This document shows positions 57,201 through 64,000 of a stretch of DNA of 64,000 nt, piece after piece. The position numbers and the translations under genes were made by a program. The stretch spans positions 6,314,501 through 6,378,500 of the forward strand of contig NZ_CP012333.1 in NCBI RefSeq assembly GCF_001263205.1, in the 5' to 3' direction. The notes under the pieces are model-generated. The model was not told where the DNA came from and did not search any database. It was given only the letters and a program-made list of their open reading frames with translations. Source of the stretch: Labilithrix luteola. Its GTDB lineage: Bacteria > Myxococcota_A > Polyangia > Polyangiales > Polyangiaceae. Numbering within the stretch: the stretch's first letter is position 1; every line of letters begins with the position of its first letter.

Positions 57201-58354
57201 AGGTTCGGCGCGCCGTCCGTGAGGAGGATGATGTACTGGTCGCGGCAGCCGCCGGTGACGTACGGGTCGGCCTTCTCCGGACCCTTGGCGTTCTCCCAGA
57301 GATAGTCGCGTGCGTCGTCGAGCATGCCGTCGATCGGCGTCGCACCGTAGGGACGCGAAGCCACGAGGACCTGCTGGATCTGCTCGTTCGTACGCTCGAT
57401 GTCGGTCAGCTGGGCAAACGCGTCGTTGAAGGGAACGAGGCGCCCTTCCCAAGGCGGAGCACCCCAGTTTCGAGCTCCGACCTCGAAGGGGCTGTTCGTG
57501 GCGCATCCCACGGGACGGCCCATGGCCACGTTGCCTGCGCTGCCGTAGGGGAACGGCGTCGAGCGGATGTAGCTCCACTGGCCGAGGAACGGCGACGCGT
57601 TGATCGTGGTCGTGACCGGCGAGAGCTGCCCGACGCCGATGCCCGGATCGACATCGCTGTCGAACGTCATGAGGGCGAAGCGGACGTAGTCGCGCGCGGC
57701 GTCGAGCTGGCCGTCGTCGGCCATGATGAAGTCGCAGGAATTCGTGGTCGAGACGGGGATGGCCGAGCCGCCGCCCGTGCCGGGGTAGTTCGCCTGGATG
57801 TCCGACCACCTCAACTTGCGGAGCGCATCGTTGGGGAACGCGTCGGCGGTGAGGCCCGCCGGATCGGTGCTCGTCTGGTTGAGCGGGCCGACGCCGATGC
57901 CGCCGCCGCCCGGCAAGCGCCAGGGGCCCATGGCACACGCCGTTTGCGCCGTGCCGCCGGCGAGCGGGCGGTGGTACGGCATGAAGTAGTCCGTGTCGTA
58001 CGGCTTCTGCGTGCCGATACGGTACTCGTTGACCAGCGCGCCGTTGTTCGCGCGGTCCATCTTTCCGCAGCTGTAGTAGGGCTGGAGATTGCCCGCGAGC
58101 GCTTGGAGGAGCACACCCCAGCGGTTCGGGTTCGACTGCACGCCCGGATTGCACGCGTTGGCAGGGTTGTCCGACGGCAACGACCCGTCGGTCATGCGCT
58201 CCATCGAGCCGGAGTTGTCCACCAGGAGCAGGACGTTCGGCAGCGCCCTCTGCGTGGTGCCTGCGGACTGCGCGCGCGCCGACGAGGGCGCGAGGACCGA
58301 CGCGATCAGGGCGCCCGAGAGCGTGATGAGTCCGCGCGCTCGCATGCGTCGCAT
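54197..58354 (-). CDS. pilY1: Type IV pilus tip adhesin/assembly protein PilY1
   Basis: 1385 residues. Signal peptide ending SSARA; a von Willebrand A domain with MIDAS motif LLLVDNSGSME and LLTDGAPN; a central Cys-containing part (CSQDSDCAAVTPGDVC); and the C-terminal beta-propeller of PilY1 with AGMGSNGPGYYALNVSD and KVFIGDADGTMWRVDLSNPN. PilY1 caps the type IV pilus, primes pilus assembly with minor pilins and mediates adhesion and mechanosensing. ATG 58354 has gaggagga upstream. It is preceded by PilX, PilW, PilV and FimT-like genes in one operon. Confidence 0.93.
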   Translation of the reverse strand: MRRMRARGLITLSGALIASVLAPSSARAQSAGTTQRALPNVLLLVDNSGSMERMTDGSLPSDNPANACNPGVQSNPNRWGVLLQALAGNLQPYYSCGKMDRANNGALVNEYRIGTQKPYDTDYFMPYHRPLAGGTAQTACAMGPWRLPGGGGIGVGPLNQTSTDPAGLTADAFPNDALRKLRWSDIQANYPGTGGGSAIPVSTTNSCDFIMADDGQLDAARDYVRFALMTFDSDVDPGIGVGQLSPVTTTINASPFLGQWSYIRSTPFPYGSAGNVAMGRPVGCATNSPFEVGARNWGAPPWEGRLVPFNDAFAQLTDIERTNEQIQQVLVASRPYGATPIDGMLDDARDYLWENAKGPEKADPYVTGGCRDQYIILLTDGAPNLNMRTSCEGPTGQCPYPGSTPTGSGQSIAWDIAKTLYTGTGHHSVPVFVIGFSVNGTNSPTGDGFPAGFQTAPDNSCSNWFYSTAPGGFGGSSSAMSTYCRTTPPAVGTTADACCQLNEIAYFGSNGTAPPFFAESQRDLVAAFGRVLANITKTASTRTVPAYSSIATSTSTSGTRNITASYTAAFVPNPRKPWSGQIDRTRQVCVSGAPQPQTFDPAQGDAFDQNVARQSFDGQRRFITVKADYTNGTAIDSSRSIRPFVTTPTDGLDAYKGTELGVLNNDTAPLPPEALGIDDSTCKRSRDLSGDVIPKLNKDECNKVIWGFTAAASTVPTYQGYNKWNVRCPSFGASKCAINAATTCSQDSDCAAVTPGDVCVPECSALGAIFRSSPAAVSPPMSLSRDEGYRSFAQGRATRPHALFVATTDGVLHAFNSLKEAPITSRHELWSFVPPAVLTRLASNYPTGQQILLDGSPIVKDVVWDRVRTDLYGANAGKEWHTTLVAGMGSNGPGYYALNVSDVACNGTDCSTNYDPPAYASLSDVSFSDTYSGSVKRGPHFLWQLTDAPSVTGETLPASRTSVSDHKSFVSLFGKQTGTPAVTTLFFDPGDGAGAREIGVAILPGGTDGPPDKTGTCARALGTTHSASTYPDLSDHAYPPRNSVRQWGTSCAAPVGGRSITVVRLDTGEIIRHFARFSDAPKSLKDQSKVVDSPFDSPMVGLPIVYPSDVGTITQKVFIGDADGTMWRVDLSNPNPSQWKANLFQDLFSPAFGGTGSASAGRPVAVPPVASLDQTGNLVLNVATGDQENLVATNDYNMVLSIVEGRPTLGLGNTVQASVKWFTRLNNGERVTGPMAVFDGTLYFATYVPEAINNVCGEKSKQYVWGVDYVVPQDPSSLGSGGKYKYPPTPFTQKADMTDPVNPSLIPGVAVKQSLNCVDTSGAVSTDFFGMTHYGVNSQTGTNYSLDIPVAKPSAANPRNVQVLTVALPRPRTPTIIDSWALVVD

Positions 58355-58382
58355 GGGATTTCCTCCTCGCTGATCCATGGCT

Positions 58383-59060
58383 CTACTGATTCAGGGGCCC
58401 GATGATGAATCGGCCTCGGCCGACCTGCATCGAGTCTCCGTTGTAGGGCTGTGCCGGGGTCGACACGCCGTTGATTTGGATGATGCCGTAGGTGCTCACG
58501 GAGACCATGGCGAACTTCAAGCGCAAGTTGATGTCGTAGCCGGGAGGCGGGGGAGCCTGCGTGGGGTTCGTGAGCTCGATGATCACGTCGCCGCGGAGAT
58601 CGCCGTCGCCGAACGACTGCGCGGTGAACACCTCGCGATCGCCCCAGTTCTTCTTCAGCTCGTTGGAGGTGATTCGAACGCACGACTTCGCGCGGATGGT
58701 GCCCCTCACGCCAGCCTGGTTTTTCTGGGCCGAGAGGCAGTTGTTCTCCGAGGCCGAGAGGTCGGTGCTCGGGTTGAGCATGCGTGCGTTGACGATGTTG
58801 TCGGCGTTCGCGAAGGTGACGTAGTCGGCGGTGGCGACGGCGGCCATCTCGGTGGTGTTCTGAGCCTGCACGGAGCGGCGGTAGTTGCTCGACGCACGGA
58901 TGTCTTCGGTCGTCGAGGAGAGGGCATAGGCGCCCATCACCGCCAGCAAGCCGAGGGTGGTGACCACGACGAACATGACGGCGCCGTCGCTTCGCTTGCG
59001 CGCGCGCGCTCGCCGCTTCGCCAGCGAGAGTTTCGCGCAGTCCTGTCGTCGGGCTTCCAT
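58383..59060 (-). CDS. pilX: PilX-like minor pilin
   Basis: 225 residues. The N-terminus has a short basic leader and then DGAVMFVVVTTLGLLAVMGAYALSS, a hydrophobic helix in the class of PilX, whose leader differs from the GFTLxE class. The rest includes ENNCLSAQKN and CVRITSNELK. Minor pilins form the priming complex with PilY1. The gene lies 20 bp after pilW and 28 bp before pilY1. Confidence 0.75.
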   Translation of the reverse strand: MEARRQDCAKLSLAKRRARARKRSDGAVMFVVVTTLGLLAVMGAYALSSTTEDIRASSNYRRSVQAQNTTEMAAVATADYVTFANADNIVNARMLNPSTDLSASENNCLSAQKNQAGVRGTIRAKSCVRITSNELKKNWGDREVFTAQSFGDGDLRGDVIIELTNPTQAPPPPGYDINLRLKFAMVSVSTYGIIQINGVSTPAQPYNGDSMQVGRGRFIIGPLNQ

Positions 59061-59080
59061 CGTCAGGTGATCTCCGCGGA

Positions 59081-60421
59081 CTAGTAGTTCATGCGCGCTT
59101 GGTTCGTGAGCGCGACTTCCGAGACGAGCGTGCGGACCCGGGCAAAGCGCGTGCAAGCGGCAAGGGCGACCTCGTCGATGCAATAGCGGTAGAGGAAGCC
59201 GTCGGCGGGACCGGGCAGATTGAGCTTCCGGTCGGGCATCGCCGCGCGCGTGGCGAGACGGAAGCGAACCGAACGGATGCGGTGCGGGCCAGGCGTCGAG
59301 GCCGTTCCCGAAGAGACGCCGGTGCTCGTCGTCCACCTCTGGTTGTTCTCGTCGTCTTCGAAGTCGAAGCCCGTGTTGAGGGGGAGCAGCGGCGACTGAT
59401 CGACCGTGAACGCGAAGCGCAAGTCGACGGCGTATTCGGACACGAGCTCGGGCGAACCGACGAGGGCGCCCGTGGCGTCGATGTACTGGCGGAAGAGGTC
59501 GTATTTCGCATTCGCGTCGACGTCGGGATCGAGGCGCGGGTTGGCGACGCGCTGGATGCTCCATCGCACCGTCTGGAGCGGCGCAATCTGAAGCTGCTCG
59601 AAGCCCTCGAAGCCGCCCTTTTGGCCGGTATCTTGCGCGCTGAGCACCGGGGTGCCGAGGTTCGAGTTCGCGAGGTCGAGCCACGCCTGACCGCCGGCGA
59701 CGCCCGCCGCGGCCACCACGACGAAGTGCGTCTTGCCGCTCGTGTCCGTCACGCGCGCCGGGAAGGTGCGGCCTGCGACGGGCAGGAAGGTCTCGCTCAA
59801 GATGGCGGTGGCCTCGGCGTCCGAGCGCGGCGTCGCGCCGTCGGGCATGAGAAGCATGCGCATGACGGTCGGGTCGTCGTTGTTCAACGTGAAGCGTTGC
59901 GGACCGATCGTACCGGGGCCGATGGTGCCCAGGTACTGGTCGTTGCTCGTCAGGTTGCCGGTGATGTCGAGCGCCTGGGGCCGCAGCCCGTTGCTTGCTG
60001 CGATCGGAAGCGAGGGCGCCTCGGGGCTTGCCGCCCTGTAGAGGCGAAGGCCGGCGAGGTTGTTGAGCGCCGTGTAGCGCGAGCCGGTGTCCGTCGCCGG
60101 ATCGGGCGCGGTGCGGTCACGCGCGATGCCTGGATCCCAACGGATGTTGCCCGTGCTCATGAACGAAGCGCGCGTGAGGTCGCTCGTGAGGCGGCTGGCG
60201 GCGAGGCGAAGCGCCATCTCCGCAGAGGTCGTGCGGACCTGCTCGTGGAAGGTGTTGGTCGACGTCTTCGCGAGCGCCACGACCGCCATCGTCACGATGA
60301 GCCCGGCGACGAGCGACACCATGAGCTCGGGCAGCGTGAAGCCACGCTGCTGGCGACGGTTCTCGCGAGCGGCACGTGCGACGCGCGCGATCACGAAGCG
60401 ACGCATGCGCGTGCGGATCAT
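59081..60421 (-). CDS. pilW: PilW-like minor pilin
   Basis: 446 residues. Prepilin peptidase site RGFTLPELMVSLVAGLIVT near residue 40 (cleavage before Phe, Glu5 equivalent present). The long C-terminal domain fits PilW. ATG 60421 with ggaggaac upstream, overlapping the pilV stop (ATGA). Confidence 0.8.
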   Translation of the reverse strand: MIRTRMRRFVIARVARAARENRRQQRGFTLPELMVSLVAGLIVTMAVVALAKTSTNTFHEQVRTTSAEMALRLAASRLTSDLTRASFMSTGNIRWDPGIARDRTAPDPATDTGSRYTALNNLAGLRLYRAASPEAPSLPIAASNGLRPQALDITGNLTSNDQYLGTIGPGTIGPQRFTLNNDDPTVMRMLLMPDGATPRSDAEATAILSETFLPVAGRTFPARVTDTSGKTHFVVVAAAGVAGGQAWLDLANSNLGTPVLSAQDTGQKGGFEGFEQLQIAPLQTVRWSIQRVANPRLDPDVDANAKYDLFRQYIDATGALVGSPELVSEYAVDLRFAFTVDQSPLLPLNTGFDFEDDENNQRWTTSTGVSSGTASTPGPHRIRSVRFRLATRAAMPDRKLNLPGPADGFLYRYCIDEVALAACTRFARVRTLVSEVALTNQARMNY

Positions 60422-61065
60422 CGGGCGTTCCTCCGGACGATGGAGGTCAGATAGAGAAAGTGGGCCTGCTGGGTGGTGAGGGCGCCGGCCGTCGCCACCG
60501 AGCAATCGGTGGGCGGCCCCTGCTCGAAGCGCGGCCAGAACACGCGAACCTCGGCCCGGATCGGGCTCGTCGTCGGGTTGTTCACGGGATCGAGAAAGTC
60601 GAGCCGGTAGTTCACGCAGAAGAAGATGTCCTTGGAACCTTCGGGGAGCTCGCGTCCGAGCACGTCGAAGGCGTAGCTCTGACCGAAGTAGTTGTTCGGC
60701 GGCGCGGGCGGCTGCTGCCAGCCGACGTTGGCGCCGAGCGGGGTGGGCAGGGCGCTGGCAAACCGAAGCCAGGTCGTGTTCGTGGTGAGGTTGCTGTTCG
60801 GATCGGCGCTGTCCGGCTTCGTCCAGGTCATCGCGTCACGCTGGAGGCGTCCCATCCACTGGTTGCCGATCGCCGTGGCGATGTCGAAGCGACGCGCATC
60901 GGTGTTGCCCTGAATGGACACCTTCTGCATGCCGATGACGCCCGCGGCGCCGATCGCGAACAGCGTCATGGCCACGAGGACCTCGACGGCCGTGTAGCCA
61001 TCGCGACGCGCGCGGCGACGAAGCGTGCGGACCATACGGCCGAAACCAGGGGCGGGGCTCTTCAT
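60418..61065 (-). CDS. pilV: PilV-like minor pilin
   Basis: 215 residues. N-terminus GYTAVEVLVAMTLFAIGAAG is the pilin helix, with the site after RRDG and a conserved Glu. Cys residues in the C-terminal domain (FFCVNYRLDF, TDCSVATAG). Overlaps fimT-like upstream and pilW downstream by ATGA. Confidence 0.8.
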   Translation of the reverse strand: MKSPAPGFGRMVRTLRRRARRDGYTAVEVLVAMTLFAIGAAGVIGMQKVSIQGNTDARRFDIATAIGNQWMGRLQRDAMTWTKPDSADPNSNLTTNTTWLRFASALPTPLGANVGWQQPPAPPNNYFGQSYAFDVLGRELPEGSKDIFFCVNYRLDFLDPVNNPTTSPIRAEVRVFWPRFEQGPPTDCSVATAGALTTQQAHFLYLTSIVRRNAR

Positions 61066-61736
61066 TGCGAACGGATCCGCGTGGCGCCCGTGGGCGTCAT
61101 GATGACGTTACGAACGAGGCCAACGGGACGGGTGCTTCCAGCCGGCTTGCGCTGGAAGGCGAGGTTCAAGTCACCGGTGAAGGGCTGGGTCGTGGGCAGG
61201 TTGCCGACGGCCGCCGCGACGGTCGCGCCTGCGCTGAGGTACACGCGGCCGCCCGGGGTGAAGCACATGGCGACGGCGGTTTGCGCCTGGCCGTCGACCG
61301 TGAGCACCGTTTCGAGGCCCGCCTTCACCTGGAGCGAGTTGGCGCTCGCGTTGAGGTTCTCGCCGCCGATCAGCGGGTTGAGGGGGCCGCCGCCGGGGAC
61401 CTGGCTCCAGCTCCCGGGGATCTTGCAGGGGCTCTGCGGGCGCCCCTGAGCGTTCAGCCCTTCGTACGAGAGGATGCTTCCTCGATCCGTCACACCGTTC
61501 GAGGTGATCGTCACGAGCTGAGCCGCACCGCGCGCCAGCGCCCGCGTGCGCGCCACGTGAATCACCTTCGCGAACATGTCGGCCTCGCGGAAGGCGAGGC
61601 GATCTTCACGGGCGGCGGCCATGTTCGGCACCGCCATCATGGCCAGCATCGCCACGATGAGGACGACGACCATGAGCTCGAGGAGGGTGAAGCCTCCCGC
61701 CTCCCGCCGAGCCTTGGCACGGCGAATCACACGCAC
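61062..61736 (-). CDS. FimT/GspH-like minor pilin, first gene of the pilin operon
   Basis: About 224 residues with a GTG start (61736 or 61730, no clear ribosome site). GGFTLLELMVVVLIVAMLAM is a perfect prepilin peptidase site and helix, preceded by ~20 basic residues. The rest (AREDRLAFREADMFAKVIHV, GGRVYLSAGATVAAAVG) resembles GspH/FimT pseudopilins. It may prime pilus assembly together with PilV, PilW, PilX and PilY1. Confidence 0.78.
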   Translation of the reverse strand: MRVIRRAKARREAGGFTLLELMVVVLIVAMLAMMAVPNMAAAREDRLAFREADMFAKVIHVARTRALARGAAQLVTITSNGVTDRGSILSYEGLNAQGRPQSPCKIPGSWSQVPGGGPLNPLIGGENLNASANSLQVKAGLETVLTVDGQAQTAVAMCFTPGGRVYLSAGATVAAAVGNLPTTQPFTGDLNLAFQRKPAGSTRPVGLVRNVIMTPTGATRIRSQ

Positions 61737-62045
61737 GTGCGCACGGACACTCCCGCTCGCGCGGCTCGCGAGGGGGGTTGCACCGTCCTGTCCGAGGCCG
61801 GAGAACCGGGGAATCACCCCACGATGACGTACATCGAGCGTTCGCACCCGCGCACGGTCGAGCAAGGGGCGTGCCCCGCGGACGCGCTCACGCGAGGCTC
61901 GAAATTCCCGCGTCCGCTCCCGGGGACCCTCGAATCCTTTGCGGGGCTACGAAAAAAGTGCGAGCGAGGTGCGTGTCTCTCCGCCAAGGGCGCCTTTGCT
62001 CCAGCGTGGTTCACCCCCGCCGCCGAGCGATGTATGACACGCGGC
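61737..62045. other. Divergent promoter region of the pilin operon
   Basis: 309 bp between the FimT-like gene (minus) and the DUF6599-like lipoprotein (plus). It should contain the pilin-operon promoter. A sigma-54 site, usual for pilA in myxobacteria, was not found by eye. Confidence 0.4.
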
Positions 62046-63245
62046 ATGTCGAAGGCCTCACTCTCCACCCTTTTTCTCTTCGCCGCGGTCACGGTCACGG
62101 CAACGGTCGTCGGGTGCAAGGAAGACAAGCCGAAGGAGACCCCCCCGCCGCCTCCGCCCCCTGCGGCCTCGGTGGCCAAGGCGGGCGCATGTTCGTCGGG
62201 AGGCGGTGAGCTCACCGACCCCGTCTCGGCGCCGTTCTTCCCGAAGACGGTCGCCGGTTACTGCGTCGATCCGCAGGGCGAGGTGAAGACCTATGGCGAG
62301 AAGGGCAAGCTCTCGATGGACGAGGTCTGCACGACCGCGTTCGACGGCGAGTGTGAGGTCTACAAGCGCTTCGGCCTGAAGCGCGTCGTGTCACTTCATT
62401 ATGTGGACGGGAGCGGCAAGGGCGGCAGCGTCGAGGTGAACCTCTCGCAGTTCGCCGATCCCGCGAGCGCCTACGGCATGTACACGCTGCGCGTCGTCCC
62501 GGCCGATCCGGTCGGTGAGTCGAGCCCGCGCGTGCTCGATGCCGGCGCGGCCGCAGCGTCGGGAACGGGACGCGCCTACGTCTGGCGTGGGCCGTACGTC
62601 GCCGAGCTGCAGTACATCAACGAGCAGGAGTCGCCTGCCGAGCTCGCGAAGTCGTCCGACGCGATTCTCTCCGCGGTCGCCAAGGAGATCGGCGATCGGC
62701 TCCCCGGACCGAAGGAGCTCCCCACCGCGGCGAAGGCGCTGCCGACGGCGCATCGCGTTCCGAATGGCATTCTCTTCTCGCCGAAGGACGTCCTCGGTGC
62801 GACGAACGTTGGCCCCGCGGCCATGGGCTTCTACAAGGACGGCGACAAGCGCTGGCGCGTGCTGTCGATCGTGAAGGACGACGCCGACCAGGCCAAGGAC
62901 GCCTTCAAGACGCTGAAGTCGAAGCCGGGCACCCTGCCGATCTCCGGCTTCGGTGACGAAGGCGCGCACATCGCCGTGCCGATCTCGGAAGGCGGCGGCG
63001 GCAAGGCGGCGGCCGGGCCGAAGGTGGAGTTCTTCATCGCCCGCAAGGGCAACGTCGTGTGGGGCGTCGGCGACGAAGAGTACGTCGTGCGCGAATCCAA
63101 GGACGACAAGGGCCGCGTCTCGAAGGAGGACGCGCAGACGCAGATGAAGGCGCTGCTTGCGGCCCCTGCGCCTACGGCGGGTTCGTCGTCGGCTTCGCCT
63201 GCGACGCCTTCTTCGGCCGCCCCGGCTTCTTCTTCGAAGAAATAG
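62046..63245 (+). CDS. Lipoprotein, DUF6599-like
   Basis: 399 residues. ATG 62046 (ATG 62034 also possible) starts MSKASLSTLFLFAAVTVTAT with lipobox VVGC, then a Pro-run linker. Downstream: FPKTVAGYCVDPQGEV, EVNLSQFADPASAYGMYTLR, AYVWRGPYVAELQYINEQE, typical of the DUF6599 layout. Unknown function. A Ser/Ala tail closes the protein and overlaps the convergent RNase-HII-like gene by 74 bp. An in-frame extension 980 bp upstream is antisense to the pilin gene and rejected. Confidence 0.7.
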   Translation: MSKASLSTLFLFAAVTVTATVVGCKEDKPKETPPPPPPPAASVAKAGACSSGGGELTDPVSAPFFPKTVAGYCVDPQGEVKTYGEKGKLSMDEVCTTAFDGECEVYKRFGLKRVVSLHYVDGSGKGGSVEVNLSQFADPASAYGMYTLRVVPADPVGESSPRVLDAGAAAASGTGRAYVWRGPYVAELQYINEQESPAELAKSSDAILSAVAKEIGDRLPGPKELPTAAKALPTAHRVPNGILFSPKDVLGATNVGPAAMGFYKDGDKRWRVLSIVKDDADQAKDAFKTLKSKPGTLPISGFGDEGAHIAVPISEGGGGKAAAGPKVEFFIARKGNVVWGVGDEEYVVRESKDDKGRVSKEDAQTQMKALLAAPAPTAGSSSASPATPSSAAPASSSKK

Positions 63246-64000
63246 CCGCCGGCGCATCGGCCACGGTGACCTTCGGGTAGAGCGAAACGCGCTCGAAGCA
63301 GGCCTCCTCGATCCTCCGGTTCTTCCTGACGAGCGTGCTCGCCTCGATGAACCGGGTGGTCACCGGGTCGTGGTAGCCGCTGGCGTCCGGAAGGTCGGGA
63401 ATGTCGGCGCGGTGGTAACGCACCACGCGCCGCATGAGGTGGTCGCGCGCCCACTTGCCGACGAGCGAGGCGAGGCCGACGATGGCGGCGCTCTCGTCGG
63501 CGTCGCGGAGGAAGGCGAGGCGCCCGAGCCCGTGCACCTGGTATTCGCTGCGCGCGCGCGTCTCCATGAGCGTGGCGCGGAGCCAGCCGGCGAGCGGACC
63601 GAAGCGTTCACCGTAGAAGCCGAAGCCGCCGACCTTTCCGCAGAGCGCGTAGATGTCGGCGCCGCCTTCTTCGCGCGCGCGTAGAGCGAGTCGTTCCATC
63701 GTGTGGAGATCGACGTCGAAGCGCGAGAGCCCGCGTCCCGCCGCTTCGTTGAGGCGGCGCGTGCAAACGACCGCGACGCGAACGCTCCGAATGCGGACGC
63801 CCTTCTTCTCGAGTTTCTCGAGATCCTTCGCGCAGGCCTTCAGCGTGTCGTCCGTTGCGCCGAACGCTTCACCTTCGGTTCCCCAGCAGAGGTCGGCGTG
63901 GTGTCCGGGGCAGGGCTTACGAAGCGCCTCCTCGGGGTCGAGCATGATGTGGCCGAGGAGCTCCTGAGGCGTTCGTGCATTTCCGCCCGCGCGCGCAGAG
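63172..64000 (-). CDS. RNase HII-like protein (partial, runs off the window)
   Basis: The frame is open from 64000 down to TAG 63172, with no start inside the window. AAIVGLASLVGKWARDHLMR and YHDPVTTRFIEAS are the downstream helices of RNase HII, which hydrolyses RNA in RNA-DNA hybrids; DADESA carries one catalytic Asp equivalent. The earlier IYALCGKVGGFGFYGERFGP resembles an RNase H-fold group in planctomycetes and myxobacteria rather than RnhB itself. The tail SSKKKPGRPKKASQAKP looks like an AT-hook. The N-terminal catalytic residues lie outside the window. Confidence 0.5.
   Translation of the reverse strand, partial: SARAGGNARTPQELLGHIMLDPEEALRKPCPGHHADLCWGTEGEAFGATDDTLKACAKDLEKLEKKGVRIRSVRVAVVCTRRLNEAAGRGLSRFDVDLHTMERLALRAREEGGADIYALCGKVGGFGFYGERFGPLAGWLRATLMETRARSEYQVHGLGRLAFLRDADESAAIVGLASLVGKWARDHLMRRVVRYHRADIPDLPDASGYHDPVTTRFIEASTLVRKNRRIEEACFERVSLYPKVTVADAPAAISSKKKPGRPKKASQAKPTTNPP

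Noticed and set aside
54269..58405. 1378-residue open frame on the plus strand opposite pilY1
   Set aside because: Arg/Val/Asp-rich antisense shadow created by high third-position GC. No signal peptide or domain, and the minus strand encodes PilY1 with clear motifs.
61065..62045. Upstream extension of the DUF6599-like lipoprotein frame
   Set aside because: It is antisense to the FimT-like gene. A signal peptide with lipobox begins at 62046.

Overview
The window looks like chromosomal DNA of a high-GC myxobacterium (Myxococcota, probably Polyangiales-like). This rests on the very high third-position GC, many lipoproteins with low-complexity linkers, a Ser/Thr kinase with the catalytic-loop style HRDMSPPNVL, MopE-type metal-binding repeats, a MYXO-CTERM-like C-terminus, PilY1 with minor pilins, and FHA-containing signalling proteins. 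No rRNA, tRNA, CRISPR array, phage, transposase or origin was recognised. The genus is not resolved.

Layout. 1-9.4 kb: end of an unknown gene, a LysM lytic transglycosylase, a secreted protein with a MYXO-CTERM-like tail, a FadL-type outer-membrane protein and a giant lipoprotein. 9.4-13.6 kb: glmU, murA and hisG in one direction (murA/hisG overlap GTGA), with a ComEA-like HhH protein converging on hisG. 13.7-20.1 kb: a DUF1963 protein, a Tat-exported DUF362 protein with a clear terminator, a MopE/lectin-like lipoprotein, an FHA-GGDEF diguanylate cyclase, an orphan receiver, a histidine-kinase remnant and a MscS-helix membrane protein. 20.2-24.9 kb (minus): an outer-membrane barrel overlapping a 13-heme c-type cytochrome, then a small protein coupled to a CX4CH lipoprotein. 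This is a candidate transmembrane electron conduit. 25.1-31.5 kb: a membrane-anchored Ser/Thr kinase, a repeat-rich spacer, and a tightly overlapping minus-strand operon of Hsp70-like protein, J-like protein without HPD and a membrane protein. 31.7-37.2 kb: outer-membrane and surface lipoproteins, a SUMF1 protein, M18 aminopeptidase and an SRPBCC protein with a histone-H1-like tail. 37.3-46.2 kb: acyl-CoA ligase-panE pair, MalY-type aminotransferase, comM, recA, asnS. 46.3-50.9 kb: HD hydrolase, V4R-like protein, hydrolase-fold lipoprotein, FHA sigma-54 activator. 50.8-63.2 kb (minus): flippase plus lipoprotein, then a minor-pilin operon (FimT/GspH-like, PilV, PilW, PilX, PilY1, lipoprotein). 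The window ends in a lipoprotein and an RNase-HII-like gene running off the edge.

Stop/start overlaps are common (ATGA, GTGA, TGATG), so many neighbours are probably translationally coupled. A dispersed palindromic repeat recurs at gene 3' ends near 3.7, 26.6 and 33.8 kb. The observations most worth follow-up are the porin-cytochrome cluster, the Hsp70/J-like/membrane operon, the H1-tailed SRPBCC protein, and the repeat family.
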